This document shows positions 1 through 9,551 of a stretch of DNA of 64,000 nt, piece by piece. Origin of the DNA: CAWAYH01 sp963786195 (GTDB lineage Bacteria; Acidobacteriota; Vicinamibacteria; Vicinamibacterales; 2-12-FULL-66-21); contig CAWAYH010000008.1 of assembly GCA_963786195.1 (NCBI GenBank), forward strand, positions 1-64,000, written 5' to 3'. Under the pieces are notes generated by a model, which saw nothing but the letters and a program-made list of their open reading frames with translations, did not search any database and was not told where the DNA came from. A program made the translations under genes and the position numbers. Each line of letters begins with the position of its first letter. Positions within the stretch are counted from its first letter, which is position 1.

Positions 1-1
1 G

Positions 2-469
2 CCGCCGTGCCGACTGACCTACTACAACTATGCCGGGATACTCAGCCTGTACACCGCTGCGGGGACGGTTCGAGTTCGCGCTGGTAAGCACTTCCCGCTC
101 GAGTTGGAATGCAACACGCTGAACGCGGGCCACACCGCTTCGTGCGAGGCAGCGGGAGCGTTCGTGATGGCCAGGAGGATTGGCTCCGCCGAGAAGCTCG
201 AGGCCTGGTTCTTCGCCAATCAGGGTCCGCCGCTGCTGACGCCGGGTCAGGTTCGCACGGCCGCGGCGACGGTCGGCGGTATCAAGGACTTCGAGTTGCA
301 GTACGCCGCGGCGCTGAACGACGTCAAGGCTGACGTGGCGCTCGGCACCAGCCTGGGAGTGAAGTCGACACCGACGTTCTTTATCAACGGCCGCCTCATC
401 GCCGGCGGCCTATCGCCCGCGGTGTTGGAGGCGGCGATTGAGCTGGAGCTGAAGCGTGCCGGTAAATGA
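2..469 (+). CDS. DsbA-like thioredoxin-fold protein, C-terminal part (cut by window edge)
   Basis: The reading frame is open from base 2 to the TGA at 467-469, so the gene begins outside the window. The first visible residues are PPCRLTYYNY, which look like the second half of a C-x-x-C active site in a Thioredoxin_4/DsbA-type disulfide oxidoreductase; the first cysteine would lie just off the edge. Near the C-terminus is GVKSTPTFFINGRLI, with the cis-proline TPTFFING signature of this fold. A helical insert between them holds two more cysteines (CNTLNAGHTASC). The family forms or isomerises disulfides outside the cytoplasm. A VKOR-DsbA fusion is possible because the N-terminus is missing. Confidence 0.75.
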   Translation, partial: PPCRLTYYNYAGILSLYTAAGTVRVRAGKHFPLELECNTLNAGHTASCEAAGAFVMARRIGSAEKLEAWFFANQGPPLLTPGQVRTAAATVGGIKDFELQYAAALNDVKADVALGTSLGVKSTPTFFINGRLIAGGLSPAVLEAAIELELKRAGK

Positions 470-487
470 TACCGTTCAGGAGGTTTC

Positions 488-965
488 TTGTCCGATACAC
501 TCACGCCCTTCATCACCCCGGATGCGCTGCTGGCGCACTGGCAGGGACATCGCCGGCTGACCCGTCGCGTCATCGACGCGTTTCCCCACGACAAGCTTTT
601 CAGCTTCTCGATTGGCGGCATGCGGCCGTTCGGCACCATGGCCCTCGAGATGATCACCATGGGTGTGCCGATGCTGCGGGGCGCGTCCTCGGGCGACTGG
701 ACGACGTCGAGCAATCGCGACTTGCGGGCGCACACCGAGATCCTGCGTCTCTGGGACGACGGCACGGAACAGATCAATGCGCTATGGCCGCAGATTCCGC
801 CACAGCGCTTTCAGGAGACTCTCACGGCGTTCGGTCAATTCACCGACACGCTGCACAACCTCATCCTCTACGTCATCGACAACGAGATCCATCACCGCGG
901 TCAGGGGTACGTGCAACTTGCGTGCGCTCGGGATAGCGCCGCCACCCTTCTACGAGCGCACCTGA
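488..965 (+). CDS. DinB-family protein (frame break near 915)
   Basis: DinB/YfiT-like four-helix metal-binding protein of about 158 residues; members include thiol transferases and many of unknown function. It begins with TTG at 488, preceded by AGGAGG at 478-483 (4-nt spacing); no ATG fits. A histidine follows the N-terminal segment and the family motif NEIHHRGQG is near the C-terminus. After HHRGQGYV the homologous sequence (LRALGIAPPPFYERT, then TGA) continues in the next frame, so one extra base is inferred near 915. Without correction the frame runs into the next gene and creates a false DinB-YCII fusion. Confidence 0.7.
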
Positions 966-1059
966 GGGGCGCTCGGACGTCCGCTCAAGTCTTTTCAGGA
1001 ACAGGCACTTGCCCGTCGTCTTCTCCGGGGACCGGCTGTGCCGACCTCATTGTCGATTC

Positions 1060-1095
1060 TTGCCGTCTCTCGTTCGACGTCTATATACGAACGAG
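1060..1095 (+). promoter_or_regulatory. Candidate sigma70-like promoter with overlapping inverted repeat
   Basis: TTGCCG at 1060-1065 and TATATA at 1082-1087 are separated by 16 bp. A perfect 8-bp inverted repeat, CTCGTTCG (1069-1076) and CGAACGAG (1088-1095), flanks the -10 box, as a repressor site would. It lies 29 bp upstream of the YCII-type gene start at 1124. Confidence 0.5.
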
Positions 1096-1123
1096 AACCG
1101 AAGCCAGCAAAGGAGCAGATTCC

Positions 1124-1543
1124 GTGCGTTTCATGATCATTCGAAAGGCCGACAAGGACAGTGAAGCAGGCGTCATGCCGAGCCAGGAGCTGCTGGCCGC
1201 GATGCTGAAGTACAACCAGGAAATGGCGAAGGCGGGCGTGTTCCTGCAGGGCGAGGGTCTCCGGGCCAGCTCGAGAGGCGCACGGGTGAAGTTGTCACAG
1301 GGCAAGCCGACCGTGACCGATGGGCCCTTCACCGAAGCCAAGGAGCTGATCGCCGGATTCACGATGATCCAGGTGAGGTCGCGCGAAGAGGCGATCGAAT
1401 GGGTCAAGCGGTGGCCGCCGGAGGACGGCGAGGCCGAGCTCGAGCTTCGCCAGGTGTTCGAAGCGGAAGACTTCGGGCCGGAATTCACGCCCGAGCTTCG
1501 AGAGCAGGAAGAACGCCTGCGCGAGCAGACGTCGAAGCGGTAG
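1124..1543 (+). CDS. YCII-related (DGPF-domain) protein
   Basis: Small single-domain protein of about 139 residues with a ferredoxin-like fold. The core motif TVTDGPFTEAKELIAGF and the C-terminal EAIEWVKRWP...LRQVFEAEDFG match the DGPF/YCII family, often listed beside ECF sigma factors and DinB proteins. The biochemical role is unknown. The start is GTG 1124, with AAAGGAG at 1109-1115 (8-nt spacing); ATG 1133 is an in-frame alternative. It sits between a DinB protein and an alpha/beta hydrolase on the same strand, 15 bp before the latter. The open frame extends further upstream only because of the break in the DinB gene. Confidence 0.8.
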   Translation: MRFMIIRKADKDSEAGVMPSQELLAAMLKYNQEMAKAGVFLQGEGLRASSRGARVKLSQGKPTVTDGPFTEAKELIAGFTMIQVRSREEAIEWVKRWPPEDGEAELELRQVFEAEDFGPEFTPELREQEERLREQTSKR

Positions 1544-1558
1544 GAGGCCGATCGTTCC

Positions 1559-2353
1559 ATGCACAAGACGCTCTCGAAAGACGGGACTCCAATCGCCTAC
1601 GACCGATCGGGGACTGGACCGCCGCTCATCGTCGTCGATGGCGCGCTGTGTTATCGCGCGTCCGGACCGAGCGGGCCGATGGCGGAGGCACTCGCGGAGC
1701 ACTTCCACGTGATCACGTACGACCGGCGCGGCCGGGGAGACAGCGGCGACAAGGCGCCATACGCGATCGAACGCGAGATCGAAGACATCGAGGCTTTGAT
1801 CAGAGAAGCGGGCGGGGACGCGTTCGTGTACGGCGTGTCATCCGGCGCAGCGCTGGCGCTCGAGGCGGCCAATTGCGGCCTCCCCATCACGAAGCTTGCC
1901 GTTTACGAGGCACCTTTCATCGTCGACGACAGCCGGCCGCCGCTTCCGGAGGACTTCAGGGCGCAGCTCGACGAGGCCATCGCCATGGGCCGTCGGGGCG
2001 ATGCCGTCCGGCTCTTCATGAAGTTCGTGGGCGTGCCCGGGATATTCGTGACGCTGATGCGCTTCATGCCGGCCTGGTCCAGGCTGACCGCCGTCGCGCA
2101 CACGCTGCCGTACGACATCACGCTCGTCGAGGACAACGAACGAGGACGTCCGCTGCGCCCCAAGCAGTGGAATCGGACGACGGCACCGACGCTCGTCATG
2201 GATGGCGGGAAGAGCCCGGCATGGATGCGGAGTGCCATGAAGTCGCTCGCGGCCGTGCTGCCGAACGCGAAGTACAGGACGCTCGAAGGACAGACCCACA
2301 TCATCAAGGCGCGCGCTCACGTGGCGCCGCTCGTGGAGTTCTTCAAGCACTGA
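1559..2353 (+). CDS. Alpha/beta hydrolase
   Basis: Intact 264-residue alpha/beta hydrolase fold protein without a signal peptide, so cytoplasmic. The nucleophile elbow is GVSSG with Ser94; the strand before it ends YDRRGRGDSG, the usual oxyanion/cap region. A late acid (VMDGG) and a histidine in EGQTHIIKA complete a plausible triad. The substrate cannot be read from the sequence; relatives include esterases and lactonases. It begins 15 bp after the YCII gene and is probably co-transcribed with it. Confidence 0.8.
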   Translation: MHKTLSKDGTPIAYDRSGTGPPLIVVDGALCYRASGPSGPMAEALAEHFHVITYDRRGRGDSGDKAPYAIEREIEDIEALIREAGGDAFVYGVSSGAALALEAANCGLPITKLAVYEAPFIVDDSRPPLPEDFRAQLDEAIAMGRRGDAVRLFMKFVGVPGIFVTLMRFMPAWSRLTAVAHTLPYDITLVEDNERGRPLRPKQWNRTTAPTLVMDGGKSPAWMRSAMKSLAAVLPNAKYRTLEGQTHIIKARAHVAPLVEFFKH

Positions 2354-2374
2354 TGGGCATGAGCAGATCGGAGG

Positions 2375-3245
2375 TCATGAGAGGCTCCTCCATAGGTACA
2401 TAACGGTGTACGCGCGGAAGGGACGCCAGGCTTCCGCACGCCGGAGGATCTCGGCGGCGCCGGGTTCGCGTCCGTTTCGCGCGAGTGCCTTCCGGATGCC
2501 CAGATCGCCCGCCGGGAACGCATCGGGCTCGCCCAGCGCGCGCATGGCAATGTATTGCGCGGTCCACTCGCCGATGCCGGGCAGGGCGTTCAGCGCCGCG
2601 ACCGTCGCCTCGAGCTCCTCGTTTCCGTCCAGCCGAAGCGACTTCTGCGAGACGGCGCGCGCGAGGTTTCGGATGGCCTCGGCGCGTGCGTGGGGAAGGC
2701 CGATCTTCTGGAGATCGGCGTCGATCAACCGCTCGCCTGACGGAAAGTGACGGGTAATGCCGGAGAGCGGGATGGCCGCTGGCGAGCCGTATGCTTCGAC
2801 GAGCCTGCCTGCAAGCGTGGACGCGCCGCGCACCGACACCTGCTGACCCAGAATGGCCCTCACGGACATCTCGAAGGGATTCCACGCTCCGGGGACGCGC
2901 AGTCCCGGATGCGCCTTCACGATGGCGCCGAGACGATCGTCACGCGCGAAGTGCCGTGCAATCTGGCGCGGATCGCAATCGAGATCGAACAGCCGCCGGA
3001 CGCGCCCGGCGATTCGAAGAAGATCGATCGGACACGGGGCGAGGATGCGGAGCTGGAGACAGTTCTCGCCCGGAGGGGCGGCGGACCTCTATGCCGCCGT
3101 TCACCGCGTCGAACTCGATGCTCCGTCGATAGACGTCGCCCTCGACTGTCTCGACGCCAGGGATCGCGCGGGGCTGGAGAAAACCCAGCATCGAGTCCCA
3201 GTCGTACGGCGGCAGGAACGGCAGCGGCAGCACGACCTCTCCCAT
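2375..3245 (-). CDS. alkA: DNA-3-methyladenine glycosylase II, AlkA type (frame break near 3080)
   Basis: Base-excision repair glycosylase that removes alkylated purines. The N-terminal AlkA domain (LPPYDWDSMLGFLQPRAIPG) is followed by the helix-hairpin-helix GPD domain: LPGIGEWTAQYIAMR and the catalytic Asp in PAGDLGIRKA. The two parts lie in different frames that join near 3080, where VRRPSG continues as ENCLQLRILAPCPIDLL, so a single indel is inferred. The start ATG at 3245 overlaps the stop of the upstream oxygenase gene by one base (TGATG), which implies translational coupling. There is no methyl-accepting Ada domain, so it is AlkA alone. Confidence 0.85.
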
Positions 3246-4058
3246 CACTTCGCGTCGTGAAAAATGACGCCCATCGTAAACCGATGTCCTGATCGGATGC
3301 GACTGACGCCGTGGCGCATGTTGACCCGGTAGATGCCGCGTGTGCCCTGCACGGGTCGGTGGTGCACGGCGAACACGACGCCATCGCCTCGGCGCAGTGG
3401 CACGACCTCCGCACGCGATTGCATGCGCGGACGCTGCTCGGTCAATACGAATTCGCCGCCAGTGAAGTCCTTGCCGGGCTCTGACATCAGGATTGCGACC
3501 TGCAGCGGAAAGACGTGCTCGCCGTAGAGATCCTGATGAAGACAGTTGAAGTCGTCGTCGGCGTATTTCAGCAGGAGCGGCGTCGGCTTCGTCTGCCCGG
3601 CGCCGTGACAGCGTTCGATGAAGTCGGCGTGCGCCTCCGGAAAACGGACGTCGATCTGCATCGATTCGTTCCAGGCGTTGGCAATGGACGCAAGGTGCGG
3701 ATAGATCGACGAGCGAAGGCTCGCGACCATCGGCGGAAGCGGATACGCGAAGTAACTTGTACTCGCCACGGCCGAATCCGTGCCGCGCCATGACGATATG
3801 GCTGCGAAAGAGCCGATCGTCCGCGTAGCAGCCCGCGATCGCGTCACAGGCGTCGGCCGGGAGCAGTCGCTCGAGCATCGCCCAGCCGCAGCCGTCGAGA
3901 TGGGTCCGGATCTTCGACCAGTCGAACGAACGAACTCTGGCGTCGGCGAACTCTGATGTCACCCGACAAATATGACATTCGTCCGACGCCGGAACACTCC
4001 GAATATTGCGCGCAAACTCGCGAACCTCAGCTGTCTTTGCCGGCCGCGGCCCCTTCAT
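3245..4058 (-). CDS. 2OG-Fe(II) oxygenase, PF09859-like (frame break near 3754)
   Basis: Non-haem iron, 2-oxoglutarate-dependent oxygenase. The metal-binding H-x-D is in NCLHQDLYGEHVFPLQVA, the distal His in VFAVHHRPVQGTRG, and the 2OG-binding Arg probably in NMRHGVSRIRSG. HGFGRGEYK continues as YFAYPLPPMV in another frame, so one extra base near 3754 is inferred. This family often neighbours AlkA; the substrate is not established. The ATG at 4058 overlaps the upstream TGA (ATGA), which favours this start, though it adds about 32 residues before the recognisable domain; GTG 3962 is an alternative. Confidence 0.75.
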
Positions 4059-5005
4059 TTCTTCGACGCGCCAGGCAGGGGAACGTGCACCGGATACGCC
4101 TTCTCGCCGGCGAGAATCTTCACCGGCAGCTGATTCTCGCGAAGCGGAATCGGGCAGGTCGTGTAGGGATTGAACGCGCAGGGCGGATTGTAGGCTTCGT
4201 TGAAGTCGAGGACCGTCGTGCCGTCATCCATCAGGTCCGCGTACAGAAAGCGCGCCGCCTCGTAGGTTTCCTGGCCGCTCGACCCGTCGGTGAACACGAA
4301 GTAGAACCGCTTGGGCCTGGTCGTGAACGGCCGCAGCCGGAGTTTCTGTCCGAGCATCTCGAACTCGACCACGCCCTCGCTCGTGTACTCGTCGATGTCG
4401 CCGAAGGTATTCAGCACTTTCAGCCGCTGAGGCTGAGCATCCCGCACGAGGCGGCCCGTGACGCGGTACTGCGGATCGATGTCGAACCAGCGGAAGCCGA
4501 GAAAGCCCTTCGCAAGCGGCCCGTTCGGATCGCGCACGCGGATCGATCGCGTGCTGCCGCTGACGTGGATCACCAGGCGTACGTCGCCGATTGTCAACTC
4601 GTCAGAGTCGCGGCCGCTGTCGTCGCGCAAGTCGATCGGCTGTGATACCGGCTGATTCCTGAGGACGACCTGCGAGTCGCGCGACGGTTCGAAGCGGACG
4701 GTGCGATCCTGGAGCACGAAGCGGCCGATTGTCGCCGGTGTCGACGCCGGGAGCACGATGGCGTTCTCGCTGGCGCTGCCGGCGGTGTTCGGCCCGGGCT
4801 TCAGCAGGTGCAGGCCCGCAATCGTCACCCAGTCACGCCGGTAGTCCGACTCGTGCTTGGCCCGCCATTTCTCGACGTCTGCCAGGTGTCCCTCGGCGGA
4901 TGACGGAGCGTCCGTGCGGGTCCCTCTCCCGCAGCCGGCCAGGCTGACGACCGCCAGGGTCATGCCGATCGAGCACAGGCAGTATCGCCTTCGAAGTGAT
5001 GCCAT
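4055..5005 (-). CDS. DUF1684 lipoprotein
   Basis: 316-residue predicted lipoprotein. The chosen ATG gives a positively charged start, a hydrophobic stretch and the lipobox LAGC, followed by the DUF1684 domain (DWVTIAGLHLLKPGPN; C-terminal FNEAYNPPCAFNPYTTC). An upstream in-frame ATG exists but would put 44 unrelated residues before the signal peptide. DUF1684 has no agreed function. It is the first gene of a minus-strand operon with the 2OG oxygenase and AlkA; its TGA overlaps the next ATG. Confidence 0.8.
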   Translation of the reverse strand: MASLRRRYCLCSIGMTLAVVSLAGCGRGTRTDAPSSAEGHLADVEKWRAKHESDYRRDWVTIAGLHLLKPGPNTAGSASENAIVLPASTPATIGRFVLQDRTVRFEPSRDSQVVLRNQPVSQPIDLRDDSGRDSDELTIGDVRLVIHVSGSTRSIRVRDPNGPLAKGFLGFRWFDIDPQYRVTGRLVRDAQPQRLKVLNTFGDIDEYTSEGVVEFEMLGQKLRLRPFTTRPKRFYFVFTDGSSGQETYEAARFLYADLMDDGTTVLDFNEAYNPPCAFNPYTTCPIPLRENQLPVKILAGEKAYPVHVPLPGASKK

Positions 5006-5160
5006 CGCGCTGCCGCTCCTGTATCGGCACTTTACCCTGATCCAGGCCATCCCAGAACACCGCGAGAAAGCTGGCGGCATAGTCTCGCCTCGCAGCATGA
5101 GAAACGCCGCCTCGAGGGGGGTATACTGCGCGGACATTCGCGTTTTGAGGGAGTCGTTTC

Positions 5161-7527
5161 ATGGCTCATTTCGATCGTCGAGACTTCCTGAAGGTCGTTC
5201 CCGCCGCGGCGGGCGCGGTCGCGTCGGTCGCCCGCGGTGACGCGCAGAGCGTTTCCCGCCGAAGACCCGCGGTCCGCCCCGCGGATGTGAAGATCGGCAG
5301 CGCTGCTTACACTCCGGTCCCGGACTATCCGATTCAGCCGAAGCGGTATTCCGAGGTCACGCTGACCGACGCGTTCTGGAAGCCGAAGGTGCGACCAACG
5401 CCGACGTCACGATTCCGTTCGAGGTGCAGAAGCTCACGGAACGGCGAGCGCGGCTTCAGCGGCAACGTGCTCGAAGCGGCGATCCTGTCGCTCAAGACGC
5501 ATCCGAATGCGCAGCTGCAGGCGCAGGTCGACGCGCGCGTTCAGCAGCTGGCCCGCGGTGCAGTCGGTCGGGCAACGGCGGCTTCGAGGTCGCGGCGACC
5601 TACTACCACACGACCGGCAAGCGGGATCTGCTCGACAACGCGATCAAGTCCGCCGACGCGCTGTACGAGGACTTCGTCGTCAAGAACCCGCCGTTCTCCG
5701 GCGGCGAGCGCGACGCCATCAACTGCGTGCAGCTGTACCGGGTCACGCACGACAGGAAGCATCTCGATCTGGCGAAGCACTACCTCGACATCCGCGGGCT
5801 CGCAGAACTCGGTGAACCGCAGCCGGCACAATCAGTCCTACAAGCCGGTCCTCGAGCAGAGCGAAGCCGTCGGTCACGCGGTGAACTGCGTCACGCTGAT
5901 GGTGTCGCTGGCCGACGTCGGCGTGCTGACCGGCCTCAAGGAGTACTTCGACGCCGCCCAGCGCATGTGGCGTCGACGCGGTCGAGCGGAAGATGTACGT
6001 CACCGGCGGCGTCGGCACGACCGGCAACGAAGGCTTCGGCGAGCCGTACTCGCTGCCGAACATCTCGGCCTATTCCGAGACGTGCGCGGTCCTGATGTTC
6101 ATCACGCTGAACCACCGGCTGTTCATGGCGACCGGCGACAGCAAGTACATCGACGTGATGGAACGCGGCATGTACAACAACGCGATCGACGGCGTGTCGG
6201 CGTCGGGCAATCGCTTCTTCTACGTCAACCGGCTGGCGAGCGCCGGCGACGGCCGCGATACCCGCTGGGAGCGCGCGTCGCTCGAGTGCTGCCCGCCGAA
6301 TCTCGTGCGCTTCCTCGCGTCGATGCCGGGCTTCATCTACGCGCAGGACAGGCAGGATGCGATCTACGTCAACCTGTACGTGTCGAGCGAGACGTCGTTC
6401 AAGGTCGGCGGCGAAAGAACTCGGCCTGTCGGTGGAGAGCGAGATGCCGTGGGGCGGCAAGTCGACGCATCACGGTCTCGACCGCCGGCGGACGTGAAGG
6501 GCACCATCAAGCTGCGCATTCCGGGCTGGGCCCGGAATCAGACCGCGCCCGGCACCTGTACTCCTACCCGACACGATCGACGAAGCCCGTCACGGTCTCG
6601 GTCAACGGCAAGAGCGTCAGCGCCGTTCCGGACAAGTCGGGCTACGTGTCCCTCGATCGCATCGTGGAAGACCGGGGACGTCGTCCGTGATCGAGTTCCC
6701 GATGGAGGTCCGACGAGTCGTCGGCCGATCAGCGCGTCACGCAGAACCGGCGCCGCCTGGCGGTCGAGCGCGGCCCGATCGTCTACTGCGCGGAATGGCC
6801 CGAGCGAAGGCGGGCGGGTGCTCGACGCTGCTGTTCGATCCGGCAGTGGCGAGCTGACGCCGTCGAGCGCGACGGGCCTGCTCGGCGGCGTCACGGTCGA
6901 TCCGGGCCGAAGCGCGCGAAGCATGACGCAGCCCGTCGTCAGCCGCCAGAGCCGGTCACGCTGATCCCGTACTACCTGTGGGCGAACCGCGGCGCGGGGG
7001 AGATGACCGTGTGGCTGTCCACCGCGGGGTATGCGCCTGGCGACATCGGGCCCGGCAGGCGGCTTCATCTTCTACGAGAACCCGAACTACGCGACCGACG
7101 GCTGGCGCTACCTGGAAGCGGCGCCCTTCGATCAGAGCGCGGGCGCGACGTGGGGATGTTTCCGCCGCGCGATCCCCGGCGCCCGCGGCACCGCAGTCGG
7201 AACGGGCAAGCAGAATACGCCGACATGCTCGCGGCCTGCACCGAGCCCGGGACCGCCGCGCACCTGTGCGCCAACCTCAGCGTCAACGGCGTCCGCGGCT
7301 GGTTCCTGCCGTCGACGCGACGAGCTGGCGCTGATGTACCGCAACCTGAAGGCCGCCGGCATCGGCGACTTTCAGCGACGCCGGCGTACGTCGACAACTT
7401 CACCTACTGGGCATCGTCGCAGCAGACCGCGGACATGGCGGTGCACATCGATTTCGCCGACCTGGGCCGCCTGCACGGCGACGACAAGGACTTCCCGCGG
7501 CGAGTGCGAGCGATTCGGGCGATTTAG
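5161..7527 (+). pseudogene. GH127 (DUF1680) beta-L-arabinofuranosidase-like enzyme fused to DUF1566; many frame breaks
   Basis: Starts at ATG 5161 with a twin-arginine signal (DRRDFLKVVPAAAGA), so Tat export is expected. The conserved order TDAFWKPKV, NADVTIPFEVQKL, EVAATYYHTTGKRDLL, YVTGGVGTTGNEGFG, ECCPPNLVRF and IPYYLWANRGAGEM identifies GH127; the paired Cys of ECCPPN corresponds to the zinc-bound catalytic Cys in characterised GH127 enzymes. After about 7040 the protein continues as a DUF1566-type domain (GGFIFYENPNYATDGWRYLE; GWFLPS..DELALMYRNLK). The frame changes at about ten places (e.g. near 5395, 5450, 5570, 5805, 5970, 6415, 7060), yet conserved residues persist on both sides, so sequence error is likelier than decay. 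It ends sharing TTAG with the convergent gene. Confidence 0.7.
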
Positions 7528-9026
7528 CGATCGGGGGCGGACGTGCCGCCCATCTTGCCCGCCTTGTTCTTGACGTAGGCGGAGTTGAAGCTCAGACCGT
7601 TGAACTTCGCCGCCTTGGTGGCAAACTTCGCCGCCCGAGCGGCATCTCCAGCCCCCTGCCACGCGAGCGCAGTCATGTAGAGGATCCGCGGATCCTGCTG
7701 GTTCGCCTTCGTCAGCTCGTCGACGGCGGCGGGGAAACGCTTCTCCGCGAGCGCGATCATGCCGGCCAGCTCGTGCTGCTGCCGCACTTCGAACGGCACG
7801 CTCTTCACCGCAACCTGCTTCGCATACTCGGCGGCTTTGGCCTTCGCCGTCGGCAGATCGTTCCGGGTGACCGCCACGCGACCTTCCTCGAACACGTGAT
7901 TCCGGCGTGTCGCCTGCTTCACTTCCTCCGGGACCTGCGCGTTGTTGATGACGGTCACGGCTTCCTTGTACCTCGCGAGCGCCTCGTCCAGCCGTCCTGC
8001 CTCACGGAGGACGTCACCGATCTGCGTGAGATCCCCGGACATCGTGCCACCATCGCGTTCGGCTTCGGCCAGCTTGTAGCCGGCCATCAGCTCCGCGATG
8101 GCCTTGTCCGTCGCGTTCTCGTAGACGTACGACGCGGCCGTCCAGAACCGCGCCAGACGTCGTTCGCCCGTGTTGCGCGCCACCGACGCGATCTTCGCGA
8201 ACGTCGTCCTGGCCTGCTCCGGACGTCCCATCGCCAGATAGTCGTTGCCGATGCCGATGTACGAGGCAATGAAGTTCGGATCGATCGACAGCGCCTTCTC
8301 GTACATCTTGATCGACTCGTCGAACCGGCCAGTTTTCAGCAGCAGCTCGGCGTACGAATCATAGGGATTCGGATCACCGGGAATCAGCTCCGTGTACTTC
8401 TTGAACGCCTGTTCCGCCAAATCGTACTTTTCGAGATTGCGGTACGCGTAGCCCAGCTGGTTGTACGGCTGTGAGAACGACGGGTTGATCGTCGTGGCTC
8501 TCACGAAGTGCTTGACGGCCGTATCGTAATCCTGGCGACCGAAATAGGCGTTGGCGAGGAGGTTCTGAGCGCGCTCGTCGTTGGGGAACAACCGGACCAG
8601 CTCCGTCAGGTGCGACAGCGCCTTCGCCGGCTCTCCTTTCAGGTTGGAGTCGACGGCCAGAATCATGTGCCGCTCGCCCTCGCTGACCTTCGCCGCGAGC
8701 GAGGCCGCGCGCGTCACGGCGTCGATGAACTCCTTGGTCGTGCCCGACGTGTTCGCGAGCCCCAGGTGGCCGAGCGCGAAATCGGCGTCCTTGGCCACGG
8801 CCTGTTCGTAGAAGCGCCGGCCGTCGGTCGCGCGCAGCTTCTCGGCCAGATCGCGTCCCTGCAGATAGAGCGTGCGGGCGTCGTCAGACGCCGTCGTGAT
8901 CGGGATCTTGCCCGCGGGCTGCTGGCGCTGCGCGGACGCGCCAGCGGAGAACGAAACGAACGTCAGGACGAGCGCGCCGAGAACTACCCGTTTGACGAGT
9001 GTGATGCTCCGCACAGACACCTCCAT
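7524..9026 (-). CDS. Secreted TPR-repeat protein
   Basis: About 500 residues with an N-terminal signal peptide (VVLGALVLTFVSFSAGASAQ) and a long run of tetratricopeptide repeats covering nearly all of the mature protein (e.g. YNQLGYAYRNLEKYDLAEQAF, ALSIDPNFIASYIGIGNDYL). No enzymatic domain is visible, so a periplasmic protein-interaction role is likely. ATG 9026 is preferred over the TTG two codons earlier. Its stop overlaps the stop of the convergent GH127 gene at 7524-7527. Confidence 0.8.
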   Translation of the reverse strand: MEVSVRSITLVKRVVLGALVLTFVSFSAGASAQRQQPAGKIPITTASDDARTLYLQGRDLAEKLRATDGRRFYEQAVAKDADFALGHLGLANTSGTTKEFIDAVTRAASLAAKVSEGERHMILAVDSNLKGEPAKALSHLTELVRLFPNDERAQNLLANAYFGRQDYDTAVKHFVRATTINPSFSQPYNQLGYAYRNLEKYDLAEQAFKKYTELIPGDPNPYDSYAELLLKTGRFDESIKMYEKALSIDPNFIASYIGIGNDYLAMGRPEQARTTFAKIASVARNTGERRLARFWTAASYVYENATDKAIAELMAGYKLAEAERDGGTMSGDLTQIGDVLREAGRLDEALARYKEAVTVINNAQVPEEVKQATRRNHVFEEGRVAVTRNDLPTAKAKAAEYAKQVAVKSVPFEVRQQHELAGMIALAEKRFPAAVDELTKANQQDPRILYMTALAWQGAGDAARAAKFATKAAKFNGLSFNSAYVKNKAGKMGGTSAPDR

Positions 9027-9104
9027 GGTCAAAGAACCACCGGGAAGCGTACGGCGGCGCGAGCGGCACAGCCAGCAGGATGGTGCGAACGGCGCTCTGG
9101 AGGG

Positions 9105-9551
9105 TCAGGACCGGTCCAGGGTGTGGCGGAGCACATCGACGATGTCGCGCGAGAGCAGCCGCTGCGCGTGCCGCTGGGCGCGCTGCCAGGCGGGACGGGC
9201 GCGAGCGAGCGTGGCCACGCCGTCAGGCGTCAGCCGCAGACGCTGCGTCCGGCCTGATCTCTGGACCTCGATCCATCCGTTGCTCACCATCCGTGCGACG
9301 TTCCGCGAGAGCGTCGATTTCTCGAGGTCGAGGATTTCGCCGAGCCGCTTCGGCTGCACGTCCCCGGCAAGCGTGACCGCTACGAGCACGCCGAGCTGCG
9401 CCGCACTCAGCCCGTGCGGCCGCAACGCGCGATCGTAGATCCGTGTAAGGCCGCGCTCGAGCCGACGCGCGCGGATCGCCAGGCACTGACCCGCGATGAT
9501 CCGCGCGGCGTCGACTGCCGCAGCGTCGCGACGATCGCGTTCCAGCCTCAC
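9105..9551 (-). CDS. MarR-family transcriptional regulator
   Basis: 148-residue winged-helix regulator. The recognition region reads LGEILDLEKSTLSRNVARM, followed by the wing GRTQRLRLTPDG. The start is GTG 9551, whose GTGA overlaps the TGA of the upstream membrane-protein gene, so the two are translationally coupled. The open frame extends further upstream but only antisense to that gene. Members respond to small phenolic or antibiotic ligands; here the ligand is unknown. The likely target is its own promoter, where a matching palindrome is present at 10299-10318. Confidence 0.85.
   Translation of the reverse strand: MRLERDRRDAAAVDAARIIAGQCLAIRARRLERGLTRIYDRALRPHGLSAAQLGVLVAVTLAGDVQPKRLGEILDLEKSTLSRNVARMVSNGWIEVQRSGRTQRLRLTPDGVATLARARPAWQRAQRHAQRLLSRDIVDVLRHTLDRS

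Noticed and set aside
488..1543. A single DinB-YCII fusion protein
   Set aside because: The normal DinB C-terminus and stop lie in the next frame at 965, and the YCII gene has its own ribosome binding site and start; the fusion arises from one extra base near 915.
5161..7527. Programmed ribosomal frameshifting in the GH127 gene
   Set aside because: About ten changes in both directions without slippery sequences or a common context; not compatible with known recoding.
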